A DNA stretch of 64,000 nt from Thermotogae bacterium (GCA_024233675.1 JACKPH010000001.1:434001-498000); one strand, 5' to 3'. Positions 41,108 to 50,150 are shown, numbered from the stretch's first letter. Program-made: numbers and translations. The notes: a model not told the origin generated them from the sequence alone.

Positions 41108-43420
41108 ATGAAAAAAAGCAGATGGTTTAATAAATTCGGAAACAAAATAGGTATTTATATGCTGTTACTTTCTTTAATTCCTGCTTTAATATTTGTTTTT
41201 TATTTTACTGAAACAGTTTCTGCAAGATCTTCGGAAAGTGAAAAATCTATATCCGGCTCAATAAATATTATGAAGAATCAGTATGAAGAAAATATATCAC
41301 AGTACAATATTTCCGTAAAAAATCAGATTGAAAATTATAATGATTATATTTCAGATGAAATATCGGATATAGAATCAGATATTTCCGCAAAACTTGAAAA
41401 TACTTATGTAGAATCTTTCGATAATAACCTTGAAATACTTTCCGGTGTTGTAAAAAATTATATAAGTAATCAAATTTCACAGATGATAAAATCAGGAAAA
41501 TTAATGGCTTCAGATAGAAATTTACAGGAAAAATCAGCTTCAAAAACAATATCAATAATAGATAAATATAATCTTCTCGAACCTTTTGTAAATTCACAGG
41601 AATATTCCGGTATACAATTATGGATTTCAAATCCTAAAACGGGTACAAAAAATGACAGAATAGACCTTGAATTAAACGGAAAAAATTATATTGTACAGAA
41701 AAAAGCCGAAACATATTATGCAGGATCAGATTCAGTAAAAAGTCTTGATATAAAGTATTTACTTGAAAAACCATTTTCTGAGTATCTCAGCGGTAATAAT
41801 CTTTATCCTATGGTAAAAACGGTTTCAGTTGATAACAATCCTTATTTTCTCGGAATTTTTCCTGTTGTTGATCCTATAGCTTCAAATACTGTTAATTCTT
41901 TTCTCGTAATTTTAAATCAGTTTAATTATCAGAGTATAATAGATATTTCCTCTCTTATAAATTCTTATACGGCTGTTTATACAAATGATATGAAACCTCT
42001 TTATTCAAATATTCCTCAGGATCTTCTGAATATAAACGATGAAAAAATTGAAAAACAATATATTTATGAATCCTATTTCGGTAAAAATATGCGTTCATAC
42101 TATACAAAAATAGATTATTTTGACGGAATGTACGTACAGATTTCAAGAATATTCAGCGATTTTAATACAGAAATTGAAATTCCTCTTAAAACGGAAATAA
42201 AACTTCCGGAACTCATAGTTAAAACACCTGATATTTCAATAAAATTAGGAATTGAAGAACTTATAAAAAACTCAGTAATAGGTCTTATTGTGCTGATAAT
42301 AATAATAACATTGATTTCAGTATATATAAGCAGAAATTTTTCTTCTAATGTTGAAAATATTACTAAAAATCTTGAAAAAATTTCAAACGGCAATTTAACG
42401 GGTTTTGAAATAAGTATGAAAAACAGAAATTCAAAAAATGAATTCGGTTTTATGTCAAGAACACTTCAGTATACAGCTGAATCAATAAAAAATATGATAA
42501 CAAATCTCATACATGAAACTGAAAAATTAATAGATTCTTCGGCTACTGTAGATAAAAAATCAAAAGACCTTGAATTAACACAGAAAAAATTAAACAAAGT
42601 ACTCACAAATAATGAAGAAGTTGACTCTCTTATAAGTGAAATGACTCAGAGAATTTCCGAAAATATAGAAATTCTGATAAAAAGTTCTGATGATGTTTAT
42701 AATTCAACGCTTAAAATGTCAGAAATTTCCGGTAAAAATGTACAGTTTTCTGAAGAAGGCAATGATATTGTAAATTCAATAGAAAAAACATCGGAAAATG
42801 TTTTTTCCGTAATGCAAAAAACAAATACAGGAATAAGAAAATTTTCTGATAATGTAATAAAAATATCTGATTTTGTAAAAAATATATCAGAAATAGCAAA
42901 ACAGACAAACCTTCTTGCTCTTAACGCATCAATAGAAGCATCACGTGCAGGCGAAGCCGGAAAGGGTTTTGCGGTAGTAGCAGATGAAATAAGAAATCTT
43001 TCCGGAGAAACATCACAGACCGCATCAGGAATTTCGGAAGTAATGGAAAATGTTTTAAAACAGCTCGATCTTCTTGTAAAAGATATTGAAAATTCAAATT
43101 CAGAAATAACGGATTTAAACAATTCAATAGATAAATTTAAAACCGGATTCAGTTATCTTAAAAATTCATCACTCAGTGTCAGGGAAGTATTATATTCATT
43201 AAATATATCCATAGAAAATCAGAACAGCATAATAAATGATTTCGGTAAAAATATAAATATTATACAGAATAAAATGAATTCGGCAACACAACAGATAAAA
43301 GAAACAAAAAAAGATATACTGAAAGAATCAGATGCAATTAATTCCTTACTTGTTCATGTAAAAATACTCAACAATATTTCAGATAATCTAAGCAGTGAAA
43401 CCAAAAGATTTAAAATATAA
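41108..43420 (+). CDS. Methyl-accepting chemotaxis protein with a long extracellular sensor
   Basis: 770 residues, the longest of the three chemoreceptors here. Membrane helix 1 at about 15-33, a 350-residue extracellular region that starts with a helical stalk (about 50-130) and continues into a Cache-like domain, helix 2 at about 395-415, HAMP, and a signalling hairpin with AKQTNLLALNASIEASRAGEAGKGF in outline (Ser replaces two of the usual Ala). ATG with TTGGAGGGAT. Although on the plus strand it is C-rich rather than G-rich, unlike rightward genes after 47 kb. Confidence 0.92.
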   Translation: MKKSRWFNKFGNKIGIYMLLLSLIPALIFVFYFTETVSARSSESEKSISGSINIMKNQYEENISQYNISVKNQIENYNDYISDEISDIESDISAKLENTYVESFDNNLEILSGVVKNYISNQISQMIKSGKLMASDRNLQEKSASKTISIIDKYNLLEPFVNSQEYSGIQLWISNPKTGTKNDRIDLELNGKNYIVQKKAETYYAGSDSVKSLDIKYLLEKPFSEYLSGNNLYPMVKTVSVDNNPYFLGIFPVVDPIASNTVNSFLVILNQFNYQSIIDISSLINSYTAVYTNDMKPLYSNIPQDLLNINDEKIEKQYIYESYFGKNMRSYYTKIDYFDGMYVQISRIFSDFNTEIEIPLKTEIKLPELIVKTPDISIKLGIEELIKNSVIGLIVLIIIITLISVYISRNFSSNVENITKNLEKISNGNLTGFEISMKNRNSKNEFGFMSRTLQYTAESIKNMITNLIHETEKLIDSSATVDKKSKDLELTQKKLNKVLTNNEEVDSLISEMTQRISENIEILIKSSDDVYNSTLKMSEISGKNVQFSEEGNDIVNSIEKTSENVFSVMQKTNTGIRKFSDNVIKISDFVKNISEIAKQTNLLALNASIEASRAGEAGKGFAVVADEIRNLSGETSQTASGISEVMENVLKQLDLLVKDIENSNSEITDLNNSIDKFKTGFSYLKNSSLSVREVLYSLNISIENQNSIINDFGKNINIIQNKMNSATQQIKETKKDILKESDAINSLLVHVKILNNISDNLSSETKRFKI

Positions 43421-43422
43421 AA

Positions 43423-43458
43423 AAAATAAGGTCAGGTTAAAAAACCTGACCTTATTTT
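43423..43458. terminator. Bidirectional terminator between chemoreceptor and secreted-protein gene
   Basis: 16-bp perfect stem AAAATAAGGTCAGGTT / AACCTGACCTTATTTT with loop AAAA between the two converging stop codons. Confidence 0.93.
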
Positions 43459-43462
43459 TATT

Positions 43463-44062
43463 TTATCGGAACGATACTGTCGGTGCAAAATTAAATTCTA
43501 CAGTAAACTGATATCCTTCTTCTGTTGCCGATATTTTTTTTGCATCAAGTCTCGGATCTGCTTTAACATCTGCATTTAATCTGAAATCCCTGAATGAAAG
43601 AGTTCCGTCGTTGTTAACTGTTATATCAGGATTGTAAATTCTTCTCATTACAAAATAATTACCGTTATCCTGAACAATTGCATTTAAATCTTCTGTATTA
43701 TCTTCATAAAGGAAACTGAGTTTTTCAATAGTAAGGTATGCTTCGCCGTTCTGACCTTTTATAGGTATTTTAGGTATTGTTATACTCATATCAACTTTTG
43801 AATTTGAACCAACATTGAATTTAACAAGATTAAGATTTTCCGTTTCTCCCGGTTTTTCAATTGTTATTGTCTGTCCTTCTGCATCAGCAAATATCCACTG
43901 ATAAACCTGAACTTTTACGGTTGCATTTTTATTTACGCTCTGATTAGAATCAAAACTGTTTACACTGAATGTTTTTGCAAATAAAAACATTGAAAAAGTC
44001 AAAATAAAGGAAACTACCAATAATTTTTTCATATTAAAACCTCCATAATATAATTTTTTCAT
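43463..44062 (-). CDS. Secreted protein of unknown function with duplicated start region
   Basis: 199 residues from the ATG at 44062, or 189 from 44032. Each ATG has the same GGAGGTTTTAAT site because a 30-bp unit (44021-44080) is tandemly repeated in frame. The shorter form begins MKKLLVVSFILTFSMFLFA, a clean signal peptide; the longer carries ten extra residues (MKKLYYGGFN) before it, which could impair export. The mature part is beta-rich with no domain I recognise and no Cys. It is divergent from the small beta-barrel gene at 44303, which may be functionally related. Confidence 0.75.
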   Translation of the reverse strand: MKKLYYGGFNMKKLLVVSFILTFSMFLFAKTFSVNSFDSNQSVNKNATVKVQVYQWIFADAEGQTITIEKPGETENLNLVKFNVGSNSKVDMSITIPKIPIKGQNGEAYLTIEKLSFLYEDNTEDLNAIVQDNGNYFVMRRIYNPDITVNNDGTLSFRDFRLNADVKADPRLDAKKISATEEGYQFTVEFNFAPTVSFR

Positions 44063-44080
44063 ATTAAAACCTCCATAATA
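44021..44080 (-). repeat. Perfect 2 x 30-bp tandem duplication covering ribosome binding site and start codon
   Basis: Two identical 30-bp units (44021-44050 and 44051-44080). On the minus strand each contains TATTATGGAGGTTTTAATATG followed by codons for KKL in outline. Because the unit is a multiple of three the frame is kept. Confidence 0.95.
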
Positions 44081-44092
44081 TTTTTTATTCAT

Positions 44093-44302
44093 TGTTATTT
44101 TAATATAAAATATTAAATTAAATAGTATGTATGTTAAAAAATTTTTTCAATTATATGAATATTTAATTTAATTTTAACTGAAATTCATATTGTGCTTATG
44201 ACAAAAAAAATACATTATAAGACATTTTGTCCGCATTTTTATATTTTATTTAATATTTAATGTATAATTGGAATAATAAAAACATAAAAGGGAGGATACT
44301 TT
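44093..44302. other. AT-rich divergent intergenic region
   Basis: About 210 bases. On the plus strand TATAAT (44263-44268) preceded directly by TG and 40 bases before the ATG of the rightward gene is a plausible -10. No strong -35 was found. No ORF seen. Confidence 0.45.
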
Positions 44303-44980
44303 ATGAAAAAAATTATTTTATCGGTTTTATCTTTATTAATCATTTTTACAGCATTTTCTGCATCTTCTGTTACACCGTCAGGAAATCTTATAAAAAACGG
44401 CCACATTTCTGTTGATTTATTTAATCCTTCACCTGCAATAAGAATGGGACTTTTCGGATTTCTGGAAACAGGTGTAAGTGTTCAGGAAGACGGGGCATAC
44501 ATTAAAATAGGTTTTAACGATATACAGAATATTCCTGTTTACTTTAACGCCGGATATTCAAATGCATTCGGATCATCAGGAAATTTTTTTACAACTGTCG
44601 GATATACAGGTAATTTATTTGAAATAGGCGGAGGAGTAGGATTAAAACAGTATGAAAGAGCATTTTACAGTGAAGAAGATAAAGATTATTATTACGGATT
44701 TTTAAAAACACGTGTAATATTCAGATCAGATGAAATACTTTCAAATTCAATTTCATTTGAAAGTAAAATAAATTTCGACACTGAAATAACTAAGCCTATT
44801 AATTACTTATTTACAGTTTACGGAATTCAGACATTCAAAAAAGGTATTTTATTTCTGAACAATGTAGACGTTTACGGAGGACTTATTTTTAATTCAACTA
44901 CTATCGAACTTTCACAGATTAATATAATAAAAGATATAAACATAATACTCGGTATAACAACAGAGTTTACACTTTTTTAA
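44303..44980 (+). CDS. Small outer-membrane beta-barrel-like protein
   Basis: 225 residues. Signal peptide (about 1-20, ending FSAS). The mature part alternates hydrophobic and polar residues with glycine/aromatic-rich strands (FEIGGGVGLKQYERAFY, NAGYSNAFGSSGNFFTTVGY) and ends in Phe (TTEFTLF), the C-terminal signature of BAM-inserted barrels. About eight to ten strands fit. Function unknown; may be a porin-like or structural protein of the outer sheath. ATG with GGGAGG. Confidence 0.6.
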   Translation: MKKIILSVLSLLIIFTAFSASSVTPSGNLIKNGHISVDLFNPSPAIRMGLFGFLETGVSVQEDGAYIKIGFNDIQNIPVYFNAGYSNAFGSSGNFFTTVGYTGNLFEIGGGVGLKQYERAFYSEEDKDYYYGFLKTRVIFRSDEILSNSISFESKINFDTEITKPINYLFTVYGIQTFKKGILFLNNVDVYGGLIFNSTTIELSQINIIKDINIILGITTEFTLF

Positions 44981-45005
44981 AAATTCAGATTTTATATCTG
45001 AATTT
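44981..45005 (+). terminator. Terminator of the beta-barrel-like gene
   Basis: 10-bp stem AAATTCAGAT / ATCTGAATTT with loop TTTAT and a following T-tract. Confidence 0.85.
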
Positions 45006-45093
45006 TTTTTTGATATTCGGTAAAATATTTAAAGCTTAACATCAAATCTGATAAAATATAAACTGTATATCATAAAAAGAGAGGGGTATAAAA

Positions 45094-45675
45094 TTGAAAA
45101 ATTCAGAACTGGTTGTTATTGTTGGTCCAATGTATTCGGGTAAAACATCGGAACTTATTTCTTATGTTGAAATATATTCTCTCGGCAGAAAAAAATTTAA
45201 GGCATTTAAACCTCTTATAGATGACAGGTATGATAAATCTTTTATTGTTTCTCATACAAATACAAAAGTTGAGGCAGTTAATATTAAATCTCCCGAAGAA
45301 ATAACGGATTATATAGACGGTGACGAAAAAGCTGTTTTTATAGACGAAATACAGTTTTTTGATGAAAGTTTAAAAAATATTGTAAATAAACTTTTAAAAA
45401 TGGATATAAACGTTTATTGTTCAGGACTTGACTTATCATTTAAGAACAATACTTTCAAAACAACAACTGAAATAATGGGATATGCCGACAGAGTTATAAA
45501 AAAGAAAGCCGTCTGTCATGAATGCGGTGAGTATAATGCGACAATATCATATAAAAAACCTGATGAAGAAAACAGTGAAATAGATGTAGGCGGATTTGAA
45601 AAATATATAGCTGTCTGCAGGGATTGTTATGAAGAATTAAAACAAAAAGAGAATATGGCAAAATTATTTGACTGA
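45094..45675 (+). CDS. tdk: Thymidine kinase
   Basis: 193 residues, TTG start with GAGAGGGG. It phosphorylates thymidine for salvage. Seen: P-loop VGPMYSGKTSELI, Walker B FIDEIQFFDE with catalytic Glu, and the zinc site CHECG ... CRDCYE. The lasso region ATISYKKP and C-terminal substrate loop are present. Type II (TK1-like) fold. Single gene with its own terminator. Confidence 0.96.
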   Translation: MKNSELVVIVGPMYSGKTSELISYVEIYSLGRKKFKAFKPLIDDRYDKSFIVSHTNTKVEAVNIKSPEEITDYIDGDEKAVFIDEIQFFDESLKNIVNKLLKMDINVYCSGLDLSFKNNTFKTTTEIMGYADRVIKKKAVCHECGEYNATISYKKPDEENSEIDVGGFEKYIAVCRDCYEELKQKENMAKLFD

Positions 45676-45701
45676 AAATACATGTTTTAAACATGTATTT
45701 T
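45675..45701 (+). terminator. Terminator of tdk
   Basis: 10-bp stem AAAATACATG / CATGTATTTT followed by T residues, at the tdk stop codon. Confidence 0.8.
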
Positions 45702-45779
45702 TTTATGTTAAATTCATATTTCTGAAATTTAAATTAAAGTGATACAATATTAATATAACTTTGAAAAGGGGGGTGTTTT

Positions 45780-46862
45780 ATGAAAAAAATAATATTTATA
45801 GGTATTATTTTTATACTGACTTTCGGTCTTTTTTCATGTATAGATATAAATATTCTTCTGCCAGATAATCCAAATAATAATGACAAAAGCGGTGATTTTT
45901 ACAGATATCTTTATACAATGTACAATAAAGGCGGCACATCTGATTTTAATACGATAAAAACATCAGCGGATAATCCTTCATACACAAACGATGACAATGT
46001 ACTTGAGTTTTATAAATATTTTAAAGGCGAAATTTCGCTTATACAGCTCGGAACAAGACTTCCTTTTGACGATACTGATATGCATTATGACGAAAGAATT
46101 CAGAATTATATGCTTAATTATTATGATAATTATGCAAAAAATAACAGTAACACAGATTGGTTTATTGACCATTTTGATGAGGAAGTACCTGTTAACCCCT
46201 CTAACACAGATAAAAATTTTGATTATTTAAATATTTCTCTTATTACAGAATATACAGGCCGTACAGCTCTTGTACAAAGGGTTTATGATTTAATAAAAAG
46301 AGATTATGTATCAACTTCTTCTTATGTTTTCGGTGAATGGTTCAGACATTATTTTCCGAAGAAAACTCTTACTGATTCTGAGATTTTAAAATATGCCCGG
46401 TATATTACGGATATTTGTTATACATATACAAATTCAGGTCTTGATGTACCTGTTCTTAAGCAGTCTTCGTCAGATCTTTGGAATCAGGGAAATTACGGGT
46501 TAAAGTTTGAAAATATTTCAGCGGAATATCTTCTTGCTCTTATGTATCAGGAATCAAGATTTTTCCCCGGTTCTTACAGGGCAGAGGTTATTAATAATAA
46601 TATATATGCTGTTTCATTCGGTCTTACCCATAATCTTATAGATGCTGATTATCTTTATGAGATTGCTAACGGTACTGATATAGGAAATTCTACTACTAAA
46701 GACAGAAGAAATTTTATGATTATTTCTGAATTTTATTTCGGTAATACCTCAGAAACAGAAGACTATTTTTCTGACTGGGATTTAATGACTGTAAGAGGGT
46801 CTGTTCTTTATACACTTATTTACAGTGAGTTATGTTATAGGAAATTATCTTTTTCTATGTAG
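45780..46862 (+). CDS. Lipoprotein with a lytic-transglycosylase-like (SLT) C-terminal region
   Basis: 360 residues. Lipoprotein signal with lipobox GLFSC (Cys near residue 20). Residues about 235-350 carry ALMYQESRFFPGSYRAE followed by VSFGLTHN. This matches the catalytic Glu-Ser motif and the downstream G-L of soluble lytic transglycosylase-type domains (QESRF.P......GL). The rest is not recognised. If active it would cut peptidoglycan, perhaps to make room for the secretion/pilus machinery encoded next. The downstream motifs are weak, so the fold call is tentative. Confidence 0.55.
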   Translation: MKKIIFIGIIFILTFGLFSCIDINILLPDNPNNNDKSGDFYRYLYTMYNKGGTSDFNTIKTSADNPSYTNDDNVLEFYKYFKGEISLIQLGTRLPFDDTDMHYDERIQNYMLNYYDNYAKNNSNTDWFIDHFDEEVPVNPSNTDKNFDYLNISLITEYTGRTALVQRVYDLIKRDYVSTSSYVFGEWFRHYFPKKTLTDSEILKYARYITDICYTYTNSGLDVPVLKQSSSDLWNQGNYGLKFENISAEYLLALMYQESRFFPGSYRAEVINNNIYAVSFGLTHNLIDADYLYEIANGTDIGNSTTKDRRNFMIISEFYFGNTSETEDYFSDWDLMTVRGSVLYTLIYSELCYRKLSFSM

Positions 46863-47225
46863 TTTATTATTTTTTACTATTATTATTTATTAGATGATAT
46901 AGAAGAAGATGTGATGTTGAAAGTTCAAAACTTATTATAATACTTTTTAAAAGGGGATTTTTTTATGTTGTTAATTATAAAAGTTTTCATTTTTTTATAA
47001 ACTTTATAATGTTTATAACTTTTATTTATTATTTATATATATTTTTTTGTTGATAATTATATTTTTCAACACTGAGTTTTTGATAAAAAGTTGAAAAAAT
47101 TGTTCATAAATAAATTATCAACATATATATCAACATTATTTATGTTCTTATCTTCTGAATAAGTTATTTTATAAGTTTTTCAGAAGTTATCAACTTTGAA
47201 CGTAATTAAGTTGACAGGGGGATTT
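46863..47225. other. 363-base AT-rich intergenic region with clustered TTATCAACA-type 9-mers (candidate origin or regulatory region)
   Basis: Exact TTATCAACA at 47115-47123 (+) and its complement at 47048-47056. One-mismatch copies are at 46966-46974 (-), 47063-47071 (+), 47078-47086 (-), 47127-47135 (+) and 47187-47195 (+). TTATCAACA differs by one base from the common DnaA box TTATCCACA. The left half (46863-47046) is almost pure A+T. It precedes the secretion operon, whose promoter must also be here. Confidence 0.45.
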
Positions 47226-48353
47226 ATGAAAAAACTTTATAAAATTATATTAAAGGATAAAATCAGTGATGATGTTTATAAATCATATATCATAATGAGT
47301 GGTCCGGAATTAAGGGAACTGTATAATTTTCCGGACCATGAAGTTATGTATATTAAAGAAAAAGGTTTTTCTCCGGGAAAACTTAAAATAAAAAAAATGT
47401 ATGAACTTTGTCAGAGAATATATCTTTTGTGCGAATCGGGGTACGGAATATATAAAACAGTTCAGTATATAGTTATGAACGAAGATGTTGATAAGTTTAT
47501 ACGTGCGGTTATGTTCAGGGTATTTCTTAATTTTAAATCCGGAATGTCTGTAAATAAAGCTTTTGATGTCGGGGAATTTGATGAGTATTTCATATACAGT
47601 CTTAAATTTGTTGTTAATGAGAATACACTTGTTAATATTTTCCGTGAACTTAACGAGTATTATCTTAATTTTCAGAGAATAAAAAATGAAATTTTTAAAG
47701 CAATGCTTTATCCCTTTATATTACTCTTTTCTGTTATCGTACTTCTTGTTTTTCTTAATTTTTATTTTATCCCTTCTCTTTCCCGTCTCTACGGGTATGA
47801 TATAAACCTTTGTTTTTCACGAATAGTACAAAATAGTGTTTTTATTATTTTTTTTATTATGTTTATAAACTTTATAGTTCTTTTTATAAATGACTGTATT
47901 TTTGTAAAAATTCCTGTTTTCGGAAAAATGTACAAAAATTATGTACTTTATATTTTTACACGAAATATAAGTGTTCTTACAAAAAACGGAATACCTATTT
48001 TCGACGCTTTTGAAAAAGTTATCGACAATACCCGTTCAAAATATATATTATCTGTTTTTTTAAGTGTTTATGAGTCTGTTGTAAAAGGCGAAAATATTGA
48101 AAATGTTTTTAAACACAATAATAAAATAAAAGAATTTTCAATTGCCGTAAGTATTTCAAATAAAAAAGGAAATTACGGTGAAGTTTTTGATTTTCTATGC
48201 AAAAATTACTACAGTTCTTTTAAAAACAGTACGGATAAAATTTTAAAAGTTACTGAGCCTTTTTTTATTCTTGTAATTTCAGCTGTTATTTTAAGCATTG
48301 TATACGATATTTATTCCGGAATTTTTTTGGGGGGGATGTTTATTGAAAATTAA
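47226..48353 (+). CDS. Type II secretion / type IV pilus inner-membrane platform protein (GspF/PilC-like)
   Basis: 375 residues. The GGGGG before 47226 fixes the ATG; a TTG 10 codons upstream is not preferred. Two copies of the T2SF helical domain (about 60-170 with FSPGKLKIKKMYELC and about 265-350 with SVLTKNGIPIFDAFEKVIDNT) and three membrane helices (about 160-185, 205-230, 350-370) match GspF/PilC, which anchors the assembly ATPase. First gene of the run; no ATPase (GspE/PilB) gene is nearby. Confidence 0.85.
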   Translation: MKKLYKIILKDKISDDVYKSYIIMSGPELRELYNFPDHEVMYIKEKGFSPGKLKIKKMYELCQRIYLLCESGYGIYKTVQYIVMNEDVDKFIRAVMFRVFLNFKSGMSVNKAFDVGEFDEYFIYSLKFVVNENTLVNIFRELNEYYLNFQRIKNEIFKAMLYPFILLFSVIVLLVFLNFYFIPSLSRLYGYDINLCFSRIVQNSVFIIFFIMFINFIVLFINDCIFVKIPVFGKMYKNYVLYIFTRNISVLTKNGIPIFDAFEKVIDNTRSKYILSVFLSVYESVVKGENIENVFKHNNKIKEFSIAVSISNKKGNYGEVFDFLCKNYYSSFKNSTDKILKVTEPFFILVISAVILSIVYDIYSGIFLGGMFIEN

Positions 48354-48738
48354 GGAAGGTTTTATTATATTTGAACTTTCGGTTTCTCTTTTTATTGAAA
48401 TTATACTTTTTTTAGGTGTAAGTGTATTTACTTTATACGGATTAAGTAATTATATTTCAAAAATGGGGGATATGTCTGCATCTTCGGAAATGATAAATCT
48501 TATAAGACTGAAATCTTCTTTAAATCCCTCAGGTAAACTAACAAATCTTTCTCTGAAAAAAATCAGAACAGAAAATGTAAGCAGGGAAAGTTATTACTAT
48601 TTTAAAATAGGAAATTCACTCAGTTATCTTGATTTTTATGACGGTAAACTGAAGTCTCCCGGAGGTAATATTACAGATAAAAATATGAAAATTATTTTTA
48701 ATATTGTTCCGGTAACCGGGGCGGTAACACTGCCATGA
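48343..48738 (+). CDS. Pseudopilin with prepilin-type cleavage site
   Basis: 131 residues from a TTG at 48343 with a GGGGGG site; the start overlaps the end of the F-protein gene. Short positive leader KIKEG then FIIFELSVSLFIEIILFLGV: cleavage after Gly, Phe at +1 and Glu at +5, followed by about 20 hydrophobic residues. This is the class 3/type IV prepilin signature. The C-terminal part is a small globular head without Cys pairs. Only one pilin-like gene is present here. Confidence 0.82.
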   Translation: MKIKEGFIIFELSVSLFIEIILFLGVSVFTLYGLSNYISKMGDMSASSEMINLIRLKSSLNPSGKLTNLSLKKIRTENVSRESYYYFKIGNSLSYLDFYDGKLKSPGGNITDKNMKIIFNIVPVTGAVTLP

Positions 48739-49190
48739 TAAAAATAAAAAATAACAGAAAAATATATTTTTCTGATTTTTTTAACTGTTTTATAGTAAAA
48801 ACAAAAAATGAATATGAGCTTAAAAAAATGTATTTTTCAAAAATTAAATCAGGATATATGGATTATAAAGTTTTTAATGAAACTGATGAAAATACTTATT
48901 TTCTTATTTACTCAAAAAAAGATTATATAAAGATAAAATACAGTATTTTTTTTGATTATTTTATACCTCTTCAGTTTCTCGTATGTGATGATTTACTGAA
49001 AAGTAAAAAGGGTAAATACATTTATTCATATAATTATATAAATTTTGAATTTATAAGGGATGAAAAATATTTTTATTCCGGAGTTTATACTGAAAAAAAA
49101 GACAGTGCGGAAATATTAAACTACGGTATACTGAGAGAAAAACTGAAAAATATAGCCGAAGGTGATTTAAATGATTTATATAAAATCTGA
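48735..49190 (+). CDS. Small cytoplasmic protein of the secretion operon, unknown
   Basis: 151 residues, no membrane segment, very rich in Lys, Tyr and Phe. Start overlaps the pseudopilin stop (ATGA). By position (before two single-span proteins and a secretin) it occupies the place of PilM or the cytoplasmic part of GspL, but it is far shorter and shows no actin-like ATP motifs. I do not recognise a domain. Confidence 0.7.
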   Translation: MIKIKNNRKIYFSDFFNCFIVKTKNEYELKKMYFSKIKSGYMDYKVFNETDENTYFLIYSKKDYIKIKYSIFFDYFIPLQFLVCDDLLKSKKGKYIYSYNYINFEFIRDEKYFYSGVYTEKKDSAEILNYGILREKLKNIAEGDLNDLYKI

Positions 49191-49572
49191 AGGAAGAAAA
49201 TTTCTCAGGATATTTTTTGATATTTTAACTGTTATATTTATTATTTTAATTTTATACACTGCTTTTTTGAAATATTCAGATTATTTAAAGAATAAAAAAG
49301 AAATTTCAGAGAAATATACCGAGTATATTCAGTATAAAATCAAGGCTCAGGATCAGAGAAAGGATATAGCTGAATTTTTAGGTTTTCTTTCGGATAACGG
49401 TTTAAAAATTATAAGTTTTGAATATAACCGATTCGGAGGAATTTACTGTAAAGCTTTTTCTGATATGGAAACAGGTAAACAGATAAAAACAAAGTATGAA
49501 ATAAAAGAAATATCAAAACTTGATTTTAAAGAACACTCTTTTATAATATTTGAAATAAAATTCGGAGGATGA
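49171..49572 (+). CDS. Single-span assembly protein, PilN/PilO/GspM-like
   Basis: 133 residues. One membrane helix (about 15-36), a short coiled coil (about 40-65) and a small alpha/beta domain (ISFEYNRFGGIYCKAF, FIIFEIKFGG) as in PilN/PilO and GspL/GspM ferredoxin-like folds. Start overlaps the preceding gene by 20 bases, with GAAGGTGAT upstream. Assignment rests on topology and order (F, pilin, small, N/O-like, C/P-like, secretin). Confidence 0.6.
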   Translation: MIYIKSEGRKFLRIFFDILTVIFIILILYTAFLKYSDYLKNKKEISEKYTEYIQYKIKAQDQRKDIAEFLGFLSDNGLKIISFEYNRFGGIYCKAFSDMETGKQIKTKYEIKEISKLDFKEHSFIIFEIKFGG

Positions 49573-49577
49573 TTTTT

Positions 49578-50150
49578 TTGAAAACAAGAATAATAATTCT
49601 TATAATTTTATCTTTAATTTTTTTATTTGTTAATAAAATCAGTTTTAAAAATGAAAAAAATGATTTATATATAAAAAGTTTTGAAAATTATGAATCTCCG
49701 GCAGAAGAAAAAGAAAATACAAAAATAATAACAGAAAAAATAATTTCGTCCGAAGATATTATTGAAAAACTAAGTATTGAAAGAAATAATTTCAGCATAG
49801 TATCAGTAGAAGAAAATTTTTCCGTAAAATATGAAAGTCTTTCGGTTAAAGATTACAGAAAAGAAGAAAATTTTATATGTGATACGGTATTACCGGATAA
49901 TATTTTTGAAAAATACAGTTTAGATGTTTATGAAATATGGGATATAAAAGACAGATTTAATAATTATACATATTTAAAATTTGCCGGAAAAATGAAAAAA
50001 AATGATATATATTACGGACTTATTTATTTTGAAAATAATCTTATGTATGTAAAAGAAAAAGATTTTTTGGGTGATATGGAAATAATAAAAATATTCAGTG
50101 ACGGAATGCTTCTTATGTCATCTGATAATGAATTTCTGGTGGTAATATGA
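49578..50150 (+). CDS. Inner-membrane protein with periplasmic PilP/GspC-like domain
   Basis: 190 residues from a TTG at 49578; the in-frame ATG at 49569 abuts the GGAGG, too close for initiation. One membrane helix (about 3-20), a variable linker and a C-terminal beta domain (LKFAGKMKKNDIYYGLIYFE, LGDMEIIKIFSDGMLLMSSD) with the pattern of the GspC HR or PilP domain, which docks on the secretin N0 domain. It is followed directly by the secretin gene, as expected. Confidence 0.65.
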   Translation: MKTRIIILIILSLIFLFVNKISFKNEKNDLYIKSFENYESPAEEKENTKIITEKIISSEDIIEKLSIERNNFSIVSVEENFSVKYESLSVKDYRKEENFICDTVLPDNIFEKYSLDVYEIWDIKDRFNNYTYLKFAGKMKKNDIYYGLIYFENNLMYVKEKDFLGDMEIIKIFSDGMLLMSSDNEFLVVI

